Assembly: GCA_012728775.1 (NCBI GenBank)
Contig: JAAYEN010000146.1
Coordinates: forward strand, 1 to 11,773
Origin: Tissierellia bacterium
GTDB lineage: Bacteria > Bacillota_A > Clostridia > Tissierellales > Peptoniphilaceae
Direction: 5' to 3'
Length of the DNA stretch: 11,773 nt
In this document: piece by piece, positions 7,074-11,773 of the stretch
Position numbering within the stretch: position 1 is the first letter of the stretch
Layout of the letters: every line of letters begins with the position of its first letter
Made by a program: the position numbers and the translations under genes
The notes under the pieces: generated by a model
The model's input: the letters and a program-made list of their open reading frames with translations, nothing else
Databases searched by the model: none
Told to the model about the DNA's origin: nothing

Positions 7074-7832
7074 TTGAAAAAAATTACAATAATATTGATT
7101 TTACTTTTAATATTTACTGGATGCGATAATGTAAAAACTAATAATGGTTCTAGCTCAGCTGGAAGTGAAAATAATGTAGATACTTCAACAAATTTAACAG
7201 AAGTAACAGGAGTGCTAGAGACTAAATATATAGAAAATAATATTAAATATATAATATTAGATGTGGAAAATATCAGCAGAAAACTAGATGCTGGTGATGT
7301 TAAAGATTTTGAAATTTTAGAAGATGGACAGATATTAAAACTGACCTATAATGAAGAAAAAAAAGTTGTGGATTTGTTAAGTGTAGAAGATCCTGAAAAA
7401 AATACAGATACTAATACTAGCGCTACTGCTAATAATAGAGTAATCTCTTATTCAGAAACTTTTAGTTTAGAAGGATTAAATGAATATAAAAATGCAGATT
7501 TACAAAACTTTTTAGAATTCGGCATTGAAAAAGTAATCTTGTATACTGATGCAGAAAACGATGGGCATGGAGATTTCTACTGGGATGATGGAAATAGATT
7601 CGTTCTGATAGCCCATAAAGGTGAAGGTGGATATATACTTTTTGATAAAAGAGTTCAAATAGGCGAAGCTAAAGTAAATATATATAGCATTGAAGATTCT
7701 TTAAATATAAGTATGTTGGAATATGGTACTGCAAATATCAGTTTCAGAGTTTACAAATTTGTAGATGATGAGTTTATAGAAAGTATTAAGTATCAAGGTG
7801 AAGGAAACGTCAATATGTTAGGCAATTTATAA
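7074..7832 (+). CDS. Putative two-domain lipoprotein of unknown function
   Basis: The 252-residue product starts with a short basic end, a hydrophobic stretch and lipobox-like FTGC with Cys17, then a Ser/Asn/Thr-rich linker (18-41), as expected for a lipoprotein on the outer face of the membrane. A first small domain follows (about 42-103, TGVLETKYIENNIKYIILDV..., rich in alternating beta pattern), then a second Thr/Asn linker (about 107-122) and a second domain (about 123-252) containing YTDAENDGHGDFYWDDGNRF, an acidic Asp/Gly/His-rich segment that could be a metal-binding loop. No family is recognised. The start is TTG at 7074 with GAGGTGA 5 bases upstream. It is a single-gene unit with its own terminator. 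Lipoprotein status is well supported; function is not known. Confidence 0.8.
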   Translation: MKKITIILILLLIFTGCDNVKTNNGSSSAGSENNVDTSTNLTEVTGVLETKYIENNIKYIILDVENISRKLDAGDVKDFEILEDGQILKLTYNEEKKVVDLLSVEDPEKNTDTNTSATANNRVISYSETFSLEGLNEYKNADLQNFLEFGIEKVILYTDAENDGHGDFYWDDGNRFVLIAHKGEGGYILFDKRVQIGEAKVNIYSIEDSLNISMLEYGTANISFRVYKFVDDEFIESIKYQGEGNVNMLGNL

Positions 7833-7863
7833 AAACTAGGCAAAATTATTTGCCTAGTTTTTT
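7833..7863. terminator. Strong bidirectional terminator between lipoprotein gene and pgeF
   Basis: A perfect 12-base-pair stem, AAACTAGGCAAA (7833-7844) with TTTGCCTAGTTT (7849-7860), closes on a 4-base loop and ends in T-runs on both strands. It begins directly after the lipoprotein stop codon and lies 19 bases past the pgeF stop, so it can end both convergent transcripts. Confidence 0.93.
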
Positions 7864-7881
7864 AATTTATTTCTTCGTATA

Positions 7882-8604
7882 TTATTTAATAATACTAATC
7901 ATAAAATTCAATTTAAATTTCCCTTTATCTCTTCTAGCTGAGCTTAATCTTTCGTTTTCAAATGTAGAAATTCTAGAAATCTCTATATTATTTGGATTAA
8001 TCCCAGATTCTAAAAGTAAGCTTAAATTCGAATCTATCATGCTTAGAATAAATTTGTTTCCAACTATTTGAAAAAATTGGTCACGACTTTCAAAACCTTT
8101 AAAGGCATCATAGACATCCGTATCTACTTCGTAATTAGCCATATCAATAGAAGGTCCTAAATAGGCGTAAATATCATTAATATCACAGCCAAATTCTCCA
8201 ACCATTTTATCTATTCCCCTTTGGGAAATTCTTTGTACAGTGCTTCTCCATCCCGAATGTATAGCTACTTGAACCTTTTTAACTGGGTCGAAAAGCAAAA
8301 TTGGAGTACAGTCGGCAAACTTTATTACCAAAGCGATATCCTTTTTATCTGTGATTAGTCCATCTGTATCAGGAAATACTCTTCCATAAAAATTATCATA
8401 TCCATTTATACCGTCACAATATTCGATATTATGTCCATGTACTTGTACACCGGAATAAATTTCCAAAGGATTTTGTCCCATATCACTTAAAGCAGAGTAG
8501 ACATTTCGTCTACCCTCCTCTCTTGGGACTCTTTCTCCCAATCGGTAATCTGGTCCAGATATATAATTTTTTAGTCCTAGGGACTCTAACATTTTAGAAT
8601 TCAT
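7882..8604 (-). CDS. pgeF: PgeF/YfiH (laccase-domain) family protein
   Basis: The 240-residue product matches the YfiH/PgeF/LACC1 family of metal-binding proteins, variously described as peptidoglycan editing factor and as purine nucleoside-processing enzymes. Key elements: SGVQVHGHNI with His56, DTDGLIT (79-85), FADCTPILLFDP with Cys99, AIHSGWRSTVQRI with His116, and LGPSID..NYEVD. The three metal/active-site residues His-Cys-His are present. HSGWRST differs slightly from the usual HAGWRGT. ATG at 8604 has GGAGG (8611-8615) with a 6-base spacer. It follows pyrE by 64 bases in the same direction, with a candidate promoter of its own. Together with pyrE/pyrF this suggests a loose link to nucleotide metabolism, though that is inference. 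No signal peptide, so cytosolic. Confidence 0.9.
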   Translation of the reverse strand: MNSKMLESLGLKNYISGPDYRLGERVPREEGRRNVYSALSDMGQNPLEIYSGVQVHGHNIEYCDGINGYDNFYGRVFPDTDGLITDKKDIALVIKFADCTPILLFDPVKKVQVAIHSGWRSTVQRISQRGIDKMVGEFGCDINDIYAYLGPSIDMANYEVDTDVYDAFKGFESRDQFFQIVGNKFILSMIDSNLSLLLESGINPNNIEISRISTFENERLSSARRDKGKFKLNFMISIIK

Positions 8605-8636
8605 TTAAGTCCTCCATCTAATAAAAGATTGTCGTA

Positions 8637-8665
8637 TATATCTATACCCCAGTTTTAAATATCAA
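8637..8665 (-). promoter_or_regulatory. Candidate pgeF promoter in the pyrE-pgeF gap
   Basis: On the minus strand TTGATA (8665-8660) and GATATA (8642-8637) are 17 bases apart, in the 64-base gap after pyrE. No terminator hairpin is seen in the gap, so pgeF may be transcribed both from here and by read-through from the pyr genes. Confidence 0.4.
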
Positions 8666-8668
8666 ATA

Positions 8669-9238
8669 TTAAATCTTTTTTCTACTTCCAGGTTTTACTA
8701 TTTCTTCTCCTGCATCACACATTGGGCAATTGTCTTTTTCGTATGTCTTAATATCTAAATCTATAGATCCGTAAAGTGGATATTCTCCAACCTTATCTCC
8801 GCCACTTCTATTTACTAATGTAGCAATAGCAACTACTTCCACTTCACAATCTTTTATCGCTTCAATGGCTTCTAAAGAGGATTTTCCAGTAGTTACAACA
8901 TCTTCAACTATTAAAACTCTAGTACCTTTTTCTAAAGTAAATCCACGTCTTAGTGTCATTACTTCATCTTGGCGTTCAGTAAACATCGAAGGTACGCCTA
9001 GTTGTCTTGCGATTTCATAGCTGACTATTACTCCACCAAGAGCTGGACCTACAACCACATCTATATCCATATCTTTTACTTTATCTACTACAGGTTTTAA
9101 AGATTCAGCAGCAACATCAGGATACATTAATAATTTTGCACATTGTACATATCCGTCACTGTGTTTTCCTGAAGTCAAAAGGAAATGTCCTTCTAATAAA
9201 GCTCCACAATCTTCTAAGTTTTTCTTTACATCTACCAT
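8669..9238 (-). CDS. pyrE: Orotate phosphoribosyltransferase
   Basis: PyrE converts orotate and PRPP to orotidine 5'-phosphate in pyrimidine synthesis. The 189-residue protein shows FLLTSGKHSDGYVQCAK (19-35), GPALGG (64-69), FTER (86-89) and the type I PRPP-binding motif VLIVEDVVTTGKS (108-120). Its C-terminal tail holds CPMC (171-174) followed by G....KPGSR, a feature of the short Thermus-type PyrE subgroup and possibly a metal site. GGAGG lies 6 bases before the ATG, and the gene starts 13 bases after the pyrF stop, so the two form an operon under the pyrF leader. Function is very secure. Confidence 0.96.
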   Translation of the reverse strand: MVDVKKNLEDCGALLEGHFLLTSGKHSDGYVQCAKLLMYPDVAAESLKPVVDKVKDMDIDVVVGPALGGVIVSYEIARQLGVPSMFTERQDEVMTLRRGFTLEKGTRVLIVEDVVTTGKSSLEAIEAIKDCEVEVVAIATLVNRSGGDKVGEYPLYGSIDLDIKTYEKDNCPMCDAGEEIVKPGSRKKI

Positions 9239-9251
9239 TTTATTCCTCCTA

Positions 9252-10100
9252 TTATTTTCCTAATATATCAGCTTTCATTTCTTCTACTGCAATTCTTGCG
9301 TATTTGCCTATATTATTTTCTCCGTCTTCATACTTCTTAAAGTTTAATATTATTCCTCTAGATGAATTCACTACTCCACCATTAAAGTCATTTAAATAAT
9401 TTCTAATATCCGATGCAGTAGCTCCTTGGGCACCATATCCTGGGATTAAGAAGAAGGAATTTTTATAAGCTTCCCTTAGCTCTACAGCTTCTTCACTTTG
9501 AGTTCCACCTGTTACCATGCCTAAAGCAGAATATCCCGTTTTCCCTACACAACATTTTCCAATTTCTTGTAAATTATCTCCAATTGTGTAATAAAGTGGT
9601 CTGCCTTTATGTTCTAGATATTCTATGTCCTTTGCACCTGGATTTGAAGTTCTTAATAAAACAAATGCTCCTTTTTCTCCACTTTCTAAATATGGAAGAT
9701 ATGGCTCAATGCTATCATATCCCATGTAGGGACTTAAAGTTACAAAATCAACTTCGAATTCTGATTCAAAATGTGCTTTTGCATACATTTTACCAGTATC
9801 TGCAATATCTCCACGTTTAATATCTCCAATTACTAATTGGTCTTTGGATTTTAAGTACTCAATAGTTTTTATATATCCTTTTAAACCTTCAATACCTCTG
9901 GCTTCATAATATGCAATTTGTAATTTGAAAATTGCCACTAAATCATATGTGTTGTCGATTATTTCTTTATTAAACTGAAATAATCCTTCCGCCACTCCCA
10001 TGTCTTGATATTTCTTAGGAAGATAATCAAAACTAGTATCTAATCCTACACATATAAAACTTCTCTCTTGTACTCGTTCGTATAATTTGTCAATTATCAT
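9252..10100 (-). CDS. pyrF: Orotidine 5'-phosphate decarboxylase, type 2
   Basis: PyrF removes CO2 from OMP to give UMP. The 282-residue length and motif set fit the longer type 2 subgroup: [10 protein letters not shown] (14-23), [10 protein letters not shown] (58-67), the catalytic loop [11 protein letters not shown] (92-102) with Asp93, Lys95 and Asp98, TLSPYMGYD (121-129), PGYGAQGA (220-227) and SSRGI (246-250) for the phosphate. The start is placed at the ATG at 10100 because GGAGG (10106-10110) lies 5 bases upstream; an in-frame ATG at 10112 overlaps that SD and has none of its own. It is the first enzyme gene after a complex 220-base leader with promoter, hairpins, leader ORF and attenuator, and precedes pyrE. 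The other pyr genes are not in the window. Confidence 0.96.
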   Translation of the reverse strand: MIIDKLYERVQERSFICVGLDTSFDYLPKKYQDMGVAEGLFQFNKEIIDNTYDLVAIFKLQIAYYEARGIEGLKGYIKTIEYLKSKDQLVIGDIKRGDIADTGKMYAKAHFESEFEVDFVTLSPYMGYDSIEPYLPYLESGEKGAFVLLRTSNPGAKDIEYLEHKGRPLYYTIGDNLQEIGKCCVGKTGYSALGMVTGGTQSEEAVELREAYKNSFFLIPGYGAQGATASDIRNYLNDFNGGVVNSSRGIILNFKKYEDGENNIGKYARIAVEEMKADILGK

Positions 10101-10124
10101 AACTTCCTCCATTTGTTTTTTTGC

Positions 10125-10223
10125 CTAAAAAAAGAGCCCGAAATTTTTAATGCCAAAGACAATAAAATTAGGGCTTTCACTATTTAATAAATATATTAAG
10201 TTATCAAAACAAAAACTATTCAT
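10125..10223 (-). CDS. Leader peptide ORF of the pyrF operon, 32 codons
   Basis: An ATG at 10223 is preceded by a strong SD, AGAGGAGA (10231-10238), with 7 bases between. The frame runs 32 codons and stops at TAG 10127-10125, where the T of the stop is the last T of the attenuator U-run. The ORF therefore spans the whole terminator. It begins MNSFCFDNLIYLLN and ends NFGLFF; it is rich in Phe/Leu/Ile with U-rich codons, including a U-rich run early in the ORF (AGT TTT TGT TTT). This matches the layout of the enterobacterial pyrBI leader peptide, where translation through the attenuator prevents hairpin formation. Being short, it could be chance, but the SD quality and the fit to the terminator argue for real translation. 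It ends 24 bases before the pyrF ATG. Confidence 0.6.
   Translation of the reverse strand: MNSFCFDNLIYLLNSESPNFIVFGIKNFGLFF
10127..10177 (-). terminator. Intrinsic terminator (attenuator) in the pyrF leader
   Basis: On the minus strand AGCCC (10175-10171) pairs with GGGCT (10139-10135). After a small internal loop, AATTTT (10169-10164) pairs with AAAATT (10147-10142), and seven T follow (10133-10127). It lies about 30 bases upstream of pyrF, after a strong promoter and inside the leader ORF, which is the position of an attenuator rather than of a gene-end terminator. Confidence 0.85.
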
Positions 10224-10248
10224 TTTCTAGTCTCCTCTTAGATTAAGT

Positions 10249-10305
10249 GGATAACCTAGAATCCTCTCGGTTCTTTTGTTATCCTTATTGAACTCACGGG
10301 TTCAA
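10249..10305 (-). promoter_or_regulatory. Two adjacent hairpins resembling PyrR-binding loops in the pyrF leader
   Basis: In transcript order, hairpin 1 is TTGAAC-CCGTGA-GTTCAA (10305-10288). Its core ACCCGTGAGTT resembles the PyrR loop consensus UCCNGNGAGGY, with the U-G closing pair replaced by A-U. Hairpin 2 (10284-10249) has a perfect lower stem GGATAAC/GTTATCC, a purine-rich internal bulge (AAA opposite AG) and an upper stem-loop AGAACC-GAGA-GGATTCT. Stem, purine bulge, upper stem and a GAGAGG-type loop is the PyrR architecture. TTCTAG (10261-10256) of hairpin 2 can alternatively pair with CTAGAA (10230-10225) just before the leader ATG, enclosing the leader SD. PyrR binding is inferred from pattern and gene context only. 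Confidence 0.5.
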
Positions 10306-10327
10306 CTTAAAGGCAATTTCTTTGAAT

Positions 10328-10356
10328 ATAATAGCATTAGTAGAGTTTGGTGTCAA
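10328..10356 (-). promoter_or_regulatory. Strong sigma-A promoter of the pyrF-pyrE operon
   Basis: On the minus strand a consensus TTGACA (10356-10351), 17 bases, then TATTAT (10333-10328) preceded by TGC, an extended -10. Transcription would start near 10321, giving a leader of about 220 bases before pyrF. It lies 23 bases after the stop of the upstream hypothetical gene, which has no visible terminator of its own. Confidence 0.88.
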
Positions 10357-10379
10357 TATGAACTTGCATAAAAATGATA

Positions 10380-11009
10380 TTAATGTTCTGGTGGTATTGG
10401 TTCTATTATATCTTCATTTTCAAATAAATCTGTTCCTTTGGGAGCATTGGTGGAAAAAATTGAAAATACAGATATATAATCTACTCCTTCAAATTCAAAA
10501 AATATTTGTATATGACTGAATTCTAAAAAATACTTTTCGTATTGATCCTGGTATCTATTAATCTCGTAGATATAGCCGTCTTGATTTTCCCTAAGTTTAT
10601 CAACTATTAATCGTTTATCACTTTTATCCGAATAATGATTTGGATGTGCGGTTATTTCAATTCTCGGAGCTTCTTCTAATTGAACTAAATTATTATCTTT
10701 ATAAAATGTGTAATATAGATTTTTATCAATTAAAAGATTCACCACTGGAATGTCGCCTTCTATCCTTCCAGCTACTTTTTCTCTTATTTTAAGTTTTTCT
10801 TCTTCAGACTTTTTATTATAATCTTCTAATTTAAAAGTTCTAATTATAGGGCTCCTTTCATCATCACTTACTTGAACCTTCATTTCAACTCCATCCACCT
10901 TGTTATTTCTCATAAATTCTGGCGTAGGTGAAAGTATAAATTTTAATGCTATTGCAAGTAATATGATTAATACTAATATATATTTAAATGCTTTTATTAA
11001 GGTTTTCAT
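10380..11009 (-). CDS. Membrane-anchored hypothetical protein
   Basis: The 209-residue protein has one N-terminal hydrophobic segment (about 8-27, YILVLIILLAIALKFIL) with basic residues before it, giving an expected cytoplasm-in, domain-out topology. The remaining soluble part is highly charged with alternating hydrophobic residues. It includes a Lys/Glu-rich helical stretch (66-81), an ITAHPNHYSDKSDKRLIVDKLRENQDG segment (about 119-145) and an acidic Pro-rich end (EDIIEPIPPEH). I recognise no family. ATG at 11009 has AAGGAG 6 bases upstream. It lies between the tmRNA terminator and the pyrF promoter. No clear promoter is seen, so it may rely on read-through of the tmRNA terminator. A real gene, by its SD, length and membrane segment; function unknown. 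Confidence 0.8.
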   Translation of the reverse strand: MKTLIKAFKYILVLIILLAIALKFILSPTPEFMRNNKVDGVEMKVQVSDDERSPIIRTFKLEDYNKKSEEEKLKIREKVAGRIEGDIPVVNLLIDKNLYYTFYKDNNLVQLEEAPRIEITAHPNHYSDKSDKRLIVDKLRENQDGYIYEINRYQDQYEKYFLEFSHIQIFFEFEGVDYISVFSIFSTNAPKGTDLFENEDIIEPIPPEH

Positions 11010-11030
11010 TTCATTCTCCTTTTATATTGT

Positions 11031-11064
11031 GCAAAATAAAAGACTTTACGATTATCGCAAAGTC
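11031..11064 (-). terminator. Intrinsic terminator after tmRNA
   Basis: On the minus strand GACTTTGCGAT (11064-11054) pairs with ATCGTAAAGTC (11052-11042) around a minimal loop, with one G-U pair, followed by TTTTATTTT. It starts about 13 bases past the tmRNA 3' CCA and ends the tRNA-SRP RNA-tmRNA unit. Confidence 0.9.
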
Positions 11065-11077
11065 CAGTTAAATCTAA

Positions 11078-11425
11078 TGGTGGAGCCGGCGAGAGTCGAA
11101 CTCGCGTCCGAAAACCCATCCACAACAGCTTCTCCGAGTGCAGTCATTTATTTTTTGTTCGGCATAAAACTCCAAAAGACAGGATTTTTATGCTATAACG
11201 TCATAAATACCCTCTTCGCTATGTCGTCTTGCAAAGATTCGTTTTCCCATAAATTTGACACTCACTCTAAGATAATGGGAGTCTTAAAGGGTGATCGCCG
11301 CGTTTAGGCAGCGAATGCTAATTCGTTATTGTTGTTATTTATTTGTTTTGAGACTTTTAGCGTAGTTTCTCACTACGACTCGCTACCGTTGATTCAAAAT
11401 CCCCGTCGAAACCATTTTCGGCCCC
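11078..11425 (-). ncRNA. ssrA: tmRNA (transfer-messenger RNA)
   Basis: This RNA of about 348 bases rescues stalled ribosomes with SmpB. Its 5' end GGGGCCG pairs with the 3' CGGCTCC before an encoded ACCA end, forming the Ala-type acceptor stem. The T-arm GCGAGTTCGACTCTCGC and the 5' TGGTTTCGACGGGG block (the D-loop-like part of the tRNA-like domain) are typical, and the tag reading frame ends in LAFAA then TAA. Pseudoknot-rich sequence fills the middle. It lies 36 bases downstream of the SRP RNA with only a hairpin and AT-rich bases between, so it may be co-transcribed and trimmed by RNase P. Any open frames across it are incidental. Confidence 0.97.
11304..11351 (-). other. ssrA: tmRNA proteolysis-tag reading frame
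   Basis: Fifteen codons and TAA give SKQINNNNNELAFAA if translation resumes at TCA directly after AAGTC, the position equivalent to the resume codon after UAGUC in E. coli. The C-terminal AA fits recognition by ClpXP-type proteases. The resume codon is inferred; Ala is commoner than Ser at this place. The five-Asn run comes from AAC/AAT codons. Confidence 0.75.
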
Positions 11426-11436
11426 GTTATTATATT

Positions 11437-11459
11437 AAAGGGGAAGATAATCTTCCCCT
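11437..11459 (-). terminator. Hairpin between SRP RNA and tmRNA
   Basis: AGGGGAAG (minus 11459-11452) and CTTCCCCT (11446-11439) form a perfect 8-base-pair stem around ATAAT. Only TTTAATAT follows, so the U-run is poor and termination may be partial. The AT-rich bases after it contain TAATAT and TATAAT immediately before the tmRNA 5' end, but no -35 box is apparent at correct spacing. Confidence 0.6.
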
Positions 11460-11461
11460 AT

Positions 11462-11736
11462 GTAGCCGCACCCTACCTTCGAAGACAACCTCCCGATGGT
11501 ACACAAGTAGTTAGCTCAAACCAGGCTACCTTGCGGCACACGAAGAGACATCCCTTAGTGCTGCTTCCTTCCAGACCTGACACGGTTCAAGAGCTTTCGT
11601 TGCGCAAGACCCAATCGTCAACGCCACTTTCCTGCGGCAAACTCGACAAATTGGCACCTCAGTGTAGGTATTCGATCCTGCTACAGCGGATTGCAGGTTA
11701 CAAGGAACCGCTAGTTCCCCATCTAGTACGGCAAAT
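11462..11736 (-). ncRNA. ffs: Signal recognition particle RNA, large bacterial type (scRNA)
   Basis: An RNA of about 270 bases with a Bacillus-type Alu domain plus S domain. Visible parts: 5' GCCGTAC pairing with 3' GTGCGGC; Alu-domain sequence TAGCGGTTCC..TGTAACCTGCAATCCGCT; GTGGCGTTGACGATTGGG and GTCTTGCGCAACG; then the Ffh-binding hairpin CCGTGTCAGGTCTGGAAGG with AAGCAGCACTAAG. It forms the SRP with Ffh and targets nascent membrane proteins. The GGAA tetraloop (11569-11572) is closed by a U-G pair rather than the usual C-G. The ends are estimated from the terminal helix. It starts about 8 bases after the tRNA CCA. Confidence 0.95.
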
Positions 11737-11743
11737 TTTCTAC

Positions 11744-11773
11744 TGGCGGAGAGGAGGGGATTTGAACCCCTGA
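11744..11773 (-). tRNA. Partial tRNA, probably tRNA-Ser (3' part only)
   Basis: The window edge cuts this gene; only the T-arm (AGGGG-TTCAAAT-CCCCT), the 3' acceptor strand CCTCTCC, discriminator G and encoded CCA are visible. The G discriminator and GGAGAGG-type acceptor stem are typical of serine tRNA. The anticodon is outside the window. It lies immediately upstream of the SRP RNA and is probably processed from a shared precursor. Confidence 0.85.

Noticed and set aside
10224..10321. T-box or another known riboswitch in the pyrF leader
   Set aside because: No T-box AGGGUGGNACCGCG-type motif or other riboswitch signature seen; PyrR-like loops and pyr context fit better.
10900..11773. Open frames on the plus strand across 10900-11307, 11329-11514 and 11531-11773
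   Set aside because: They overlap tmRNA, SRP RNA, tRNA and the N-terminal part of the membrane-protein gene on the other strand; they have no SD or family features.
1..11773. Mobile elements, CRISPR arrays, phage or defence systems
   Set aside because: No transposase, integrase, long direct repeats, spacer arrays or defence-family proteins were seen. The HerA-like ATPase lacks a NurA, SIR2 or nuclease neighbour and belongs to the housekeeping-like YjgR group.

Overview
The window is a low-GC, AT-rich bacterial chromosome segment. The dense gene packing, TTG and GTG starts with strong GGAGG-type Shine-Dalgarno sites, the large Bacillus-type SRP RNA, a DegV protein, an LCP wall-polymer transferase and a type 2 isopentenyl-diphosphate isomerase all point to a Gram-positive anaerobe of the Bacillota, perhaps Tissierellia/Peptoniphilaceae. 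The taxon is inferred from gene content and style; there is no marker such as 16S rRNA.

Layout, left to right. 1-1620: a plus-strand HerA/YjgR-type ATPase (DUF853) with its own promoter, ending in a hairpin shared with the convergent degV. 1652-4010, minus strand: a small membrane peptide, a DUF924 protein and a papain/C39-like cysteine-protease-fold protein, with stop/start codons touching or overlapping, followed by degV. 4014-6077, minus: an LCP ligase and Fni (isopentenyl-PP isomerase) as a two-gene operon with a clear promoter and terminator. 6083-6934, minus: a stand-alone citG-type gene. 7074-7832, plus: a two-part lipoprotein of unknown function, divergent from citG and ending in a strong bidirectional terminator.

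7882-10356, minus: pyrF-pyrE (last two steps of UMP synthesis) and then pgeF. A long regulated leader precedes pyrF: consensus promoter, two hairpins resembling PyrR-binding loops, a well-formed SD plus a 32-codon leader ORF, and an intrinsic terminator lying wholly inside that ORF, whose stop codon sits at the end of the U-run. This recalls the enterobacterial pyrBI coupling attenuator placed downstream of PyrR-like hairpins. It is the most interesting feature of the window.

10380-11009, minus: a membrane-anchored protein of unknown function. 11031-11773, minus: a stable-RNA cluster transcribed in the order tRNA-Ser (partial), SRP RNA, tmRNA, ending in a strong terminator. The tmRNA encodes a tag that can be read as SKQINNNNNELAFAA.

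I saw no mobile elements, CRISPR arrays, phage genes or clear signs of horizontal transfer.
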